Assembly: GCF_001700435.1 (NCBI RefSeq)
Contig: NZ_LYPC01000009.1
Location: forward strand, 62,001 to 126,000
From: Paenibacillus pectinilyticus
GTDB lineage: Bacteria > Bacillota > Bacilli > Paenibacillales > NBRC-103111
Length of the DNA: 64,000 nucleotides
Reading direction: 5' to 3'
A model generated the notes under the pieces. That model was given only the letters and a program-made list of their open reading frames with translations. It was not told the DNA's origin and searched no databases. A program made the translations under genes and the position numbers. Shown here piece after piece: positions 35,771 through 43,867 of the stretch (positions within the stretch are counted from its first letter, which is position 1; each line of letters starts with the position of its first letter).

Positions 35771-36163
35771 TTATGCCGATGACGCTGGATACATTTGCAT
35801 CTGTTGAAGATCAATAATCATGTTACCGCCTTTAAGTATATCTAGGCCAATGAGTCCATTAATGTGATTGATATCATCGTGAAATATACCAAAATCCATT
35901 CTGATATCGTTTATAACGAGGCTACCGAGCTGGATTTGCTCTACTTGCTTTTGGAATGAGTACTCTTCTCCGCCGATTCCAAAACTTCTCACAAGCTTGT
36001 CTCCATTCTCGAATTTAATACCGATTTCGGACACGATGTCTGAGGAGAGAAGAGAGTGTGCCGCGCCGGTATCAATCACTAAATTGCCGATAGTTAAGGA
36101 GCGCCCTTTATAACAAATTGTCATAGAGGTTTGGAGTAAATTATGAGCATATTCAATCTGCAT
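35771..36163 (-). CDS. Retropepsin-like aspartic protease
   Basis: The 130-residue protein has the retroviral-protease-like catalytic triad LVIDTGAAHSLLS near residue 29 and the later GLIGLDILKGGNMIIDL flap-end region. One catalytic half per chain means it would act as a dimer. There is no signal peptide, so it is cytoplasmic. GGAG lies eight bases before the start. Its start overlaps the end of the preceding gene by 11 bases, so the pair is one operon. Substrates of such bacterial proteases are mostly unknown; the partner protein is a candidate. Confidence 0.8.
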   Translation of the reverse strand: MQIEYAHNLLQTSMTICYKGRSLTIGNLVIDTGAAHSLLSSDIVSEIGIKFENGDKLVRSFGIGGEEYSFQKQVEQIQLGSLVINDIRMDFGIFHDDINHINGLIGLDILKGGNMIIDLQQMQMYPASSA

Positions 36164-36407
36164 GTCTTCTACTCCTATATAAAGGATTATGCCTGATTTC
36201 GATAGTTATTTTTTCTTGACCGGTATGGTAGACGATGTTGTTGTCCTTACACTTAAATAATTCTTTAGTAGCTTCATCGGGGTCTTGAATTGCTCTAACC
36301 AAAGCGACTTCATCAACATACTGAACATTATCTTTGGTATGAGAAGTCAGGATTTCTAGCAAAACGTACTGGTGAGGGTAAATATTGCGAACTTCTTGCC
36401 ATTGCAT
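36153..36407 (-). CDS. Small hypothetical protein coupled to the aspartic protease gene
   Basis: The 84-residue protein starts MQWQEVRNIYPHQYVLLEI and has no domain I recognise. A GAGGTG site precedes the start. It overlaps the protease gene by 11 bases, the typical geometry of co-translated partners, and both products are similar in size. Small proteins with this layout beside single-domain aspartic proteases recur in Bacillota genomes from memory, but no role is established. Confidence 0.7.
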   Translation of the reverse strand: MQWQEVRNIYPHQYVLLEILTSHTKDNVQYVDEVALVRAIQDPDEATKELFKCKDNNIVYHTGQEKITIEIRHNPLYRSRRHAD

Positions 36408-36722
36408 AGAACATGCACCTCGCTTACAGTATTTCTTACTAAAATTATACCATATAAAATCGAACGATAGAGCAATCCAGCGAATGGCAGTCCGGTTTGT
36501 AGTTTAGAGAGAACTCTAAACTCCCCCCTATTTACAAAAACTTATCCCCTTTTAACAATCCGATCACAATCTTTTAACTCTTTCACAACACATTTCAAAC
36601 AACGAACACAATGCTCTCGATTTGCACACAATGTTTAACACTTTGAAAACAGACAAAGGCACTTTCCTGTCGTACCATGGCAATAGACAGATGAATTTAG
36701 CAAATTATCGAAGGTGAATAGG
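36408..36722. other. Divergent promoter region with a strong dyad, before the polysaccharide cluster
   Basis: No gene is seen. AGTTTAGAG (36501-36509) and CTCTAAACT (36514-36522) form a perfect inverted repeat with a four-base loop but no T-tract, so an operator or RNA hairpin is more likely than a terminator. The following 150 bases contain several scattered CACAA(T) repeats. This is where the transcript of the polysaccharide cluster should start. Confidence 0.45.
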
Positions 36723-38960
36723 ATGCGCAAGTGGCTCAAATTGTTGTTGAGGATAGGTCTTGTCTTAGCGATTGTAGCCGGTGCGCTTTATTATTGGCTG
36801 CGTCCGCTTTTGGTCAGAATCGAAAGCACGACGCTGGCTAGCGGCATACATGTGAAGTTTAAGACCGAAGGAACGAATGTAGAAGAATATGCGAATCAAG
36901 CCTGGCAGCCCTATTTTGCCAAGGGGATTAATATGGGGGCGACGATCCCTGGACATTTTCCTGGTGAACTGGCCATTTCAGAGGACGACTATGAGAGATG
37001 GTTTGGCATGATTCAGGACATGGGGGCGAATGTGATCCGGGTGTATACGATCATGATGCCCGAGTTTTACGAGGCGCTTTCCAAATACAACATGAAACAT
37101 CAGAAGGATCCGCTTTTCTTCCTTCAGGGCGTATGGAGCCCCGAGGAACAGCTGATTGAAGGGCAAGATGCCTTTGATCCCAAGATTAAGGAGAAATTCG
37201 AGCAAGAGATTAAAGACGCGGTTGCGGCGGTCTATGGAAAAACGACACTCACACCCGAGCCGCATTCAGGAAAAGCTGGAGGTGCCTACAAATTTAATGC
37301 AGGTCCTTATCTGATGGGCTGGATTGTCGGAACAGAATGGGATCCGAAGATGGTGAAGGGAACCAACGACCTACATGCAGATACCCCAGACTACACGGGG
37401 AAATATTTCCGAAATAAGCCGGGAGCGAACGCTTTTGAAAAGTGGCTGGCCTTGATGGTCGACACGGCGGCGCAAACGGAAGTTCAGTATGGCTGGCAGC
37501 ATCCAATGGCCTTCGCCAATTGGGTGACGACGGATCCGATCGCGCATCCGGGCGAGCCGCTGGTTGAAGAGGATCTGGTTAGCGTTGACCCGACGCATAT
37601 TGAGGCGGTGAATTGGGAGGCTGGTTATTTTGCCTCGTATCATGTGTACCCGTATTATCCGGATTTCTTTGCCTTTGATAAGTCATTCCAGGAAATGACC
37701 AACAGCAAAGGAGAACCAGATAGTTACCTCACCTACCTCAATAAATTAAAAGCAGCGCATCCCAATATGCCGGTCATGGTTACGGAATATGGCGTTCCTG
37801 CCTCTGTGGGGGTAGCTCACTTGGGTACGCTCGGCCGCGATCAAGGCGGTCATAGCGAGAAGCAGCAGGGAGAGATCGATGCGGACTTGCTACAGGAGAT
37901 TCATGGGTCCGGCTATGCGGGTGCGATTTTGTTCACGTGGCAGGACGAATGGTTTAAGAAGACGTGGAACACCCAACGCTACGATGAAGCGGATCGCCGA
38001 GCGTACTGGTATAACACGCTGACGAATGAGTCGTTCTTCGGGGTACTCGGGATGTTCCCGAGTAAAGACAATAAACTTTTCATCGATGGGGATGCCTCGG
38101 ATTGGAACAAGCTGAAGGATAAGACGAAGCTTGATGTGCAGGTTCCGGGCTTTGAGGAGATTTGGGCCACGCATGACGAAGGCTATCTTTATTTGCAGGC
38201 CAAGCTATCTGAACCATTTGACCCATCCAAGGAAAGTATTTATTTCGGGGCGGATACACTGCCCGGTGGTAATCGTCATGGACCGGAGCTTCACGGCATG
38301 ACACTTGATGAAGGATTGGAAACTTTAATCGAGCTATCGGATGAAAATAAAAGCCGCATGACGATCGCTTCCAATTACGATATTCATTCCCGGTTGTATG
38401 AGCGTTCCGGGCTGCCGGACATCGATCCGAAGGAAAAGCAGGATGACTCAGGGATTTTCAAGCCTTGGAAGCTGGCTGTCAATTATTTACTCGAATATCC
38501 GGACTCCCGGGTGAATCACCCTTTCGGAGACGTAGAGGTTGGCATTTTAGAGAGAGGGTACAGCGATCCGTCGCGTTCTGACTACAATTCGAAGGCGATG
38601 TGGCAGGTGCAAGGGCAGGTGCTCGAAATGCGTATCCCGTGGATGCTGCTAGGATTCAGCGATCCAAGCTCTCTGAGCGTTATTAACTACAGTCTGCCGA
38701 GTAAAAATAAATTTGAAATGACGCACGTAAAAGGTGTTCGTTTTGTTCCGTGGATTGTGAAGAATGATGAGGTTGTTGGCCGGGATAACTCGGCTGCAGC
38801 GCAGCCAATTCCAGTGTCGGCTATGCCGCTCTACACATGGCAGGGCTGGGAGGATAAGGTAAATTACGTGGAACGGCCGAAACAAAGTTACTACATCATG
38901 AAAGAGGCGTTGCATAAGATCAATGGCCCCGCTACCCCTACCGATCAATCGGGCAGCTGA
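36723..38960 (+). CDS. Membrane-anchored glycosidase-like protein
   Basis: The 745-residue protein has one N-terminal membrane anchor (about 5-28) and an outward TIM-barrel domain resembling GH2/GH5-type enzymes. Candidate catalytic residues are Glu in VGTEWDP (near 203) and Glu in VTEYGVP (near 353); FTWQDEW follows at the barrel end. From about 450 on there is a beta-rich, carbohydrate-binding-like domain beginning FIDGDASDWNK. The ATG at 36723 has AAGGTG upstream. It heads a tight operon with a HEAT protein and a GT2 synthase, so it probably trims or modifies the exported polymer. The layout recalls Bacillus subtilis ydaJ-N. Confidence 0.75.
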   Translation: MRKWLKLLLRIGLVLAIVAGALYYWLRPLLVRIESTTLASGIHVKFKTEGTNVEEYANQAWQPYFAKGINMGATIPGHFPGELAISEDDYERWFGMIQDMGANVIRVYTIMMPEFYEALSKYNMKHQKDPLFFLQGVWSPEEQLIEGQDAFDPKIKEKFEQEIKDAVAAVYGKTTLTPEPHSGKAGGAYKFNAGPYLMGWIVGTEWDPKMVKGTNDLHADTPDYTGKYFRNKPGANAFEKWLALMVDTAAQTEVQYGWQHPMAFANWVTTDPIAHPGEPLVEEDLVSVDPTHIEAVNWEAGYFASYHVYPYYPDFFAFDKSFQEMTNSKGEPDSYLTYLNKLKAAHPNMPVMVTEYGVPASVGVAHLGTLGRDQGGHSEKQQGEIDADLLQEIHGSGYAGAILFTWQDEWFKKTWNTQRYDEADRRAYWYNTLTNESFFGVLGMFPSKDNKLFIDGDASDWNKLKDKTKLDVQVPGFEEIWATHDEGYLYLQAKLSEPFDPSKESIYFGADTLPGGNRHGPELHGMTLDEGLETLIELSDENKSRMTIASNYDIHSRLYERSGLPDIDPKEKQDDSGIFKPWKLAVNYLLEYPDSRVNHPFGDVEVGILERGYSDPSRSDYNSKAMWQVQGQVLEMRIPWMLLGFSDPSSLSVINYSLPSKNKFEMTHVKGVRFVPWIVKNDEVVGRDNSAAAQPIPVSAMPLYTWQGWEDKVNYVERPKQSYYIMKEALHKINGPATPTDQSGS

Positions 38961-38979
38961 AAAAGAGGAGAGTGCAAGT

Positions 38980-40149
38980 GTGTACACCAATCTGAATGCA
39001 GCCATACAAGCGTTATATATCATTTTGGCTTTTAACCTGGTTTGTGTGGTCATCATTTATGCCATCAAATTAAGAAGTATAAGAAGGAGAAAAGGGAACG
39101 ACCGCTTCCAAACGAAGTTTAAGGATTACCTGACGTATGTGCAAGCCAATCTGGATGGGACGGAGCCGTTAAGGGCCCCTCCCTGGACGATGAACGTGGT
39201 GGAAAGAGAGGCGATGCAGGAAAAGCTGAATGATATGATGGAAATCTTCTCGGGCGAACAGCGGCATAAGCTGGTTCAGCTTTGCTTAGATCTGGGGCTC
39301 GTGCTCCACCATATGGAACGCCTTAGCAGCCGAACTTATCGGGTGAAGCTGGATGCAGCGTATCATTTGGGATGCATGCGGGTGAAGGAGGCAGTGCCGG
39401 CTTTACTGGACATGTTAAAGGAGCATCCGCTCAATTCGTCTCTGTTTGTGGTGGCCCGCGCTGTCGCTAAGTGTGCCACCAGCCAGAAGGAGCTCGAAGC
39501 CATGGTTCAGATTCTCCTTCAGCACAACAAGAAATACTACGAGCTAATTGTCGATATGATAGCCGACTCGGAAGTAGATGCTGGTTCCTTGTACACGGGC
39601 TATGTGAGTCATAAAAATCCAGCTTACGTGCGGATTGGACTGATTGGGCTCAATGTCCATACCGATCCGGCTGCAGCCTCTGCGGTCTATCGTCTCATGG
39701 ATTCCGAGCAGGAAGACATTCAAATCAAAGCGGTGGATTTGTACCTGAAAAGCTCTCGTCTGCTGCCTAGAAACATCGTGAGCAAGCTGCTGAATCATTC
39801 AAATCTCAGCATTCGCCGATTGACGATAGAGACTTTGGCCGACATCAAAAATCCAGCTTACGTCGAACTGATGAGAAGCAGTCTGAACGACGCCGATCAG
39901 CGAATTGTGTATGCGTCGGCTAAAGGGCTGCTCCGTATGGGAGAAGAAGGTATGGCGGCGCTTTGTGAGAGTGCAGTAGCAGTTCAAGGTATGGAACGCG
40001 GGCAGTTCATGCAGCAGCTAATTGATGATGAGCTCAAGCATCTGTCTATGCAGCTGCACAATTGGGATAAGCTCATGCAATATAACCTGCTCATGTACAC
40101 CTATGACAAAGTATTTCACAGGTCAAAACGTATCTATCGTGTTGTATAG
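38980..40149 (+). CDS. Membrane-anchored HEAT-repeat protein
   Basis: The product has 389 residues: one N-terminal membrane helix (about 10-30), then a cytoplasmic region made of repeated helix pairs of HEAT type (for example VKLDAAYHLGCMRVKEAVPA and KNPAYVELMRSSLNDAD). These repeats usually make protein-protein contacts. The GTG at 38980 has AGAGGAG nine bases upstream; an in-frame ATG at 38923 lies within the previous gene. It sits 19 bases after the glycosidase-like gene and 15 before the synthase gene, which suggests it scaffolds or regulates the polysaccharide synthase. Confidence 0.8.
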   Translation: MYTNLNAAIQALYIILAFNLVCVVIIYAIKLRSIRRRKGNDRFQTKFKDYLTYVQANLDGTEPLRAPPWTMNVVEREAMQEKLNDMMEIFSGEQRHKLVQLCLDLGLVLHHMERLSSRTYRVKLDAAYHLGCMRVKEAVPALLDMLKEHPLNSSLFVVARAVAKCATSQKELEAMVQILLQHNKKYYELIVDMIADSEVDAGSLYTGYVSHKNPAYVRIGLIGLNVHTDPAAASAVYRLMDSEQEDIQIKAVDLYLKSSRLLPRNIVSKLLNHSNLSIRRLTIETLADIKNPAYVELMRSSLNDADQRIVYASAKGLLRMGEEGMAALCESAVAVQGMERGQFMQQLIDDELKHLSMQLHNWDKLMQYNLLMYTYDKVFHRSKRIYRVV

Positions 40150-40164
40150 GAGGGTTGTGTAAAC

Positions 40165-41613
40165 ATGTGGGTTTTCGGATATCAAGTCGTGTTGGATTCA
40201 TTCCTGCACGGGTTAAGGGAGTTTTTGCTCTATTACAGTTACGTCGCGATCTTTTACGTTATTCTCGTCACACTGCTCTATTATTTCATCTTCGGATTTT
40301 CGATTCGGCATATTTTCTCGATCAAGCGTGGAATTCAGTACAATCGGATCAATAAGCTATCCAGTTCCAGCCAGCTCCCGCCAGTTTCCCTGTTGGTTCC
40401 GGCCTATAACGAGGAATTAACCATTATTGAGAATGTAAGATCGCTGCTGGCGCTCAATTACGCGGAATATGAGGTGATCGTCGTCAATGACGGTTCACAG
40501 GACGGGACCTTGAAGTGCATGCTTGAGGAGTTCAAGCTGGAGCTCGTTCATCCGGTGCTCTCCAGCTCCATTAAGACCGGAAAAATCAGAGGGGTGTACC
40601 ATAATCCCGAGTATCCCAATCTATTTTTCATAGATAAAGAAAATGGCGGGAAGGCGGATTCGCTAAACGCAGGTATCAATCTCTCCCATTATGCGTTGAT
40701 CTCCACGATCGATGCGGATTCTTTGCTTGAAAAGGACGCCTTAACGCGGATTGCCCGGGTTTATATGGAAAATCCTGAGGAAACGATCGCCGTTGGGGGC
40801 AATGTTCGAATCGTGAACAGCTGCACGGTGGAAGACGGCATTGTGAAGGATGTGCAATTTCCTCGTAAGCTGCTGCCGGCATTGCAACATGTCGAGTATA
40901 CGAAGGCTTTTCTCGGCGGCAGGATCGGCTGGAGTGCGGTCAATGGCCTCATTATTATTTCGGGCGCCTTTGGTGTGTTTCAAAAGGAAAAGGTCATCGC
41001 CGTCGGCGGTTACCGTGGGGGCTACCCCGGTGAAGATATGAACATTGTCATTAAGCTTCACCGCTACTGCTTGGACAATAAAATCCCGTATCGGGTAGCA
41101 TTTTGCCCGGATGCCGTTTGTTGGACGCAAGCCCCTGATTCGTACCGAATCTTGAGCAGCCAGCGTAAGCGCTGGGGGCGGGGAAATCTGAAAAATATGA
41201 TTGAAGAAGGTATTCACATGGTGCTGCGCCCGAAATACAAAATATTCGGGATGCTGACACTTCCCTATAACATTGTGTTTGAAACACTGAATCCGTATTT
41301 CCGCCTCAGCGGCCTGTTGGCTATATTGGGCTACTGGATGCTGAATATGACGGATTGGTACACGGTCGTTATCTTTTCGTTAGTCAATCTATTTTCCTGC
41401 TTTACCTTAAGTCTGGGGGCCTTATTTATTGAAGAGGCGGCCTTCAGCCGATATCCCAAGCTGCGTGACCTGAACAAGATGCTCTTGTATTCGCTCTTAA
41501 TGTTTGCAGGGTATCGGCAAATCGGTGTTTGGTGGAGGTTAAACGGACATGTCCAATTCCTGCGCAATAACAACTCGTGGGGAACGATGGTCCGAACCAA
41601 TTTTAATAAATAG
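40165..41613 (+). CDS. Processive family-2 glycosyltransferase (polysaccharide synthase)
   Basis: The 482-residue membrane enzyme polymerises a nucleotide sugar and probably exports the chain. It has membrane helices at about 18-46 and four more after about 370. The GT2 domain in between has VSLLVPAYNEEL, VVNDGSQDGT, the DxD-type IDADSLL, the base region GGYRGGYPGEDMN and the processive-enzyme QRKRWGRGN (Q/RxxRW). The class resembles chitin, hyaluronan or poly-GlcNAc synthases; the donor is likely UDP-GlcNAc or its uronic acid, given the genes that follow. TAGGAGGG precedes the ATG. Confidence 0.9.
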   Translation: MWVFGYQVVLDSFLHGLREFLLYYSYVAIFYVILVTLLYYFIFGFSIRHIFSIKRGIQYNRINKLSSSSQLPPVSLLVPAYNEELTIIENVRSLLALNYAEYEVIVVNDGSQDGTLKCMLEEFKLELVHPVLSSSIKTGKIRGVYHNPEYPNLFFIDKENGGKADSLNAGINLSHYALISTIDADSLLEKDALTRIARVYMENPEETIAVGGNVRIVNSCTVEDGIVKDVQFPRKLLPALQHVEYTKAFLGGRIGWSAVNGLIIISGAFGVFQKEKVIAVGGYRGGYPGEDMNIVIKLHRYCLDNKIPYRVAFCPDAVCWTQAPDSYRILSSQRKRWGRGNLKNMIEEGIHMVLRPKYKIFGMLTLPYNIVFETLNPYFRLSGLLAILGYWMLNMTDWYTVVIFSLVNLFSCFTLSLGALFIEEAAFSRYPKLRDLNKMLLYSLLMFAGYRQIGVWWRLNGHVQFLRNNNSWGTMVRTNFNK

Positions 41614-41631
41614 ATAAGAGGAGTGGAGAAG

Positions 41632-42447
41632 ATGGCGGTATTAGTTCATGATCCGATTCAAGAAGCGATGTTGCAATTAGCAGAAAGAGTTCAGGTTTCC
41701 TATGAAAAAGGTGCTCCCTATGGGATGATCCTTGCGCCATGCGCAGCGGTGGGCCAGAAAGTACTGGAACAAATGCAATCCTATGTGAGCGGCTTTGAGC
41801 CGGAGGCACCTCTTCATTGCTTCTACTTAGATCCAAGCGGCCTTCTCGGAATCGTGCTGTCCGGGCAAAAGCTTATCAATACCCATTATGCATCGCTCGT
41901 GCTCAAAGAGTTTCTGGAACAGCAAGATTTACTCGAAGGTCAGGTGGCAGTCGCCAGCTTCCCAGAGAGTGGGGAGCTGACGGAACTGTCGATGTCACAG
42001 CTGCTCCAAACGACGCTGCAAGGGAAAGGGGAGAGCCGAGATATTCACCTGTTCATGAACCATGGGGTTCAACAGGGAATTACATCGATTCTTATCGCCG
42101 ATCCGGACGAGGTGAGCCGAGAGTTTGTCAAGCTGCGACTTGAGATTAACGGTTACAAGGTAGAAGAGGCCAGGGACGGCAGTGAAGCCCTCGAGAAATT
42201 TGAGAAAACTATGCCGAACTTGGTGATCACGGAGCTGAACCTGCCGATTCTTGACGGATACCAGTTGATCGACAAAATCAAGCGGGATTATGACGGTGAA
42301 GGACAAGTCATCGTGCTTACGGATAAGCAGCTGCCCAAAAGTATGGACCGTGCCTTCGAATTGGGCGCATCCGATTATGTGACGAAGCCCTTCTCCATTT
42401 CGGAGCTGGAGTGGAGAATCAAGAAACTGAGTTCCCGTCTGAACTAA
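41632..42447 (+). CDS. Response-regulator-like protein with Glu at the phospho-acceptor site
   Basis: The 271-residue protein has an unassigned N-terminal region (about 1-145) and a C-terminal receiver domain (about 149-268). Receiver landmarks are ILIADPDE, IVLTDK and YVTKPFS, but the strand that normally carries the phosphorylated Asp reads LVITELNLP, with Glu201 in its place. Glu can mimic the phosphorylated state, so the protein may be constitutively active or a scaffold. The ATG at 41632 is eight bases after GAGGAG. No output domain is visible. It lies between synthase and dehydrogenase genes and is probably a control component of the polymer machinery. Confidence 0.8.
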   Translation: MAVLVHDPIQEAMLQLAERVQVSYEKGAPYGMILAPCAAVGQKVLEQMQSYVSGFEPEAPLHCFYLDPSGLLGIVLSGQKLINTHYASLVLKEFLEQQDLLEGQVAVASFPESGELTELSMSQLLQTTLQGKGESRDIHLFMNHGVQQGITSILIADPDEVSREFVKLRLEINGYKVEEARDGSEALEKFEKTMPNLVITELNLPILDGYQLIDKIKRDYDGEGQVIVLTDKQLPKSMDRAFELGASDYVTKPFSISELEWRIKKLSSRLN

Positions 42448-42479
42448 TAAGCGAGAAACCATGAGAGGGTGGAATCATA

Positions 42480-43835
42480 ATGAACGCATATAACCAATTA
42501 AAATATAAATTTCAGACAAAAACGGCCGAAATCGGGGTCATTGGTCTCGGCTATGTAGGGCTGCCACTATGCATGGAGATGGCGAAGGGCGGGTTTACGG
42601 TATACGGTATCGATCTCGATTTCCGGAAGGTAGAGTCACTTCAAAGCGGCCAGTCCTATATTCAAGACGTTCCGAGCGAAGAAGTGATGAAAGCGATCGA
42701 GTCCGGCCGGTTTATTCCAACGGATGACTACCATACGGTTCAAAAGCTGGATGCGATCTCCATCTGCGTACCGACCCCGCTTAGTGAAAACCAAGATCCG
42801 GATACCTCTTATATTCAGAGTGTCGTCCGGGAAATCAAGAAGAATCTTAAGCGTGGAGCTTTGATCATCTTAGAGAGCACCACCTATCCGGGAACAACGG
42901 AGGAACTCATCCAGTTCGAGCTGGAAGCGCAAGGACTCAAGGTGGGCAAGGATTTCTTTCTCTGTTTCTCGCCGGAGCGGGTTGATCCAGGTAATCCTAA
43001 ATTCAACACGTTTAATACGCCAAAGGTGATCGGTGGAACGACGGAAGCGTGCATCGACCTTGGCGTAACCTTATACAGCCATGTCGTGAAGGACGTCGTA
43101 CCTGTCTCCTCGCCGAAAGTAGCGGAGATGTCCAAGCTGCTAGAAAATACGTTTCGCAGTATTAACATTGCGTTCATTAACGAAATGGCGATGATGTGCG
43201 ACAAAATGGACATTGACGTCTGGGAGGTCATTAAGGCAGCCTCGACGAAGCCGTTTGGCTTTATGCCGTTCCATCCGGGACCTGGCATTGGCGGTCACTG
43301 CATTCCGCTGGATCCAATGTATTTATCGTGGAAAGCGAAGGAATTCCGTTTCTACAGCAAGTTTATCGAGCTGGCGCAATCCATCAATGATAATATGCCG
43401 GAGTATGTCCGCTATAAAGCTTCGCAGATTCTCAATATGTATGCGAAATCCATCCGCAATTCGAAGATTCTCATTCTAGGCATGGCGTATAAGCCGGATG
43501 TGGACGATCTCCGTGAATCGCCAGGGCTGGAGCTGTACGAGCTTCTTCAGGAGAGCGGAGCGAAAGTGGACTATTATGATCCGCATGCCGTGTCCTTCCT
43601 CGATAAAGAAGGGAATACGGTACAATCTGTGAACTACGATCTGTCCGCTTTTGCTGAATATGACAGCATGGTGTTGATCACGAATCATCGCTGCTTCAAT
43701 AACCGTGAACTGGCAGATCTGGGTGTGCCGATTATCGATACGCGCAACGCTTTTGTAGACATTCATGGGGACAATATTTATAGATTGGGTACAGGTATTC
43801 GCAAGCGAGAAGTGAGGCTCGCTGTAGGCGTTTAA
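42480..43835 (+). CDS. wbpA: UDP-N-acetylglucosamine 6-dehydrogenase (WbpA-type)
   Basis: The enzyme oxidises C6 of UDP-GlcNAc to the uronic acid using NAD. Its 451 residues show the N-terminal NAD fold (IGVIGLGYVGLPLCMEMA), SICVPTPLSE, LESTTYPGTT, the catalytic-cysteine motif GPGIGGHCIPLDP, and the C-terminal UDP-binding MAYKPDVDDLRESPGLEL. The FGFMPFHPGPGIGGHCIP form and the preceding motifs fit WbpA relatives better than UDP-glucose dehydrogenase, but the sugar should be tested. AGGGTGG precedes the ATG. It is followed by glmS, glmU-like and glmM, which supply its substrate. Confidence 0.88.
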   Translation: MNAYNQLKYKFQTKTAEIGVIGLGYVGLPLCMEMAKGGFTVYGIDLDFRKVESLQSGQSYIQDVPSEEVMKAIESGRFIPTDDYHTVQKLDAISICVPTPLSENQDPDTSYIQSVVREIKKNLKRGALIILESTTYPGTTEELIQFELEAQGLKVGKDFFLCFSPERVDPGNPKFNTFNTPKVIGGTTEACIDLGVTLYSHVVKDVVPVSSPKVAEMSKLLENTFRSINIAFINEMAMMCDKMDIDVWEVIKAASTKPFGFMPFHPGPGIGGHCIPLDPMYLSWKAKEFRFYSKFIELAQSINDNMPEYVRYKASQILNMYAKSIRNSKILILGMAYKPDVDDLRESPGLELYELLQESGAKVDYYDPHAVSFLDKEGNTVQSVNYDLSAFAEYDSMVLITNHRCFNNRELADLGVPIIDTRNAFVDIHGDNIYRLGTGIRKREVRLAVGV

Positions 43836-43867
43836 ACGCATTTTAGAAGAGAGAGGAGAAAACAAAG

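Noticed and set aside
43836-43867. glmS ribozyme
   Set aside because: The gap is far shorter than the known ribozyme.
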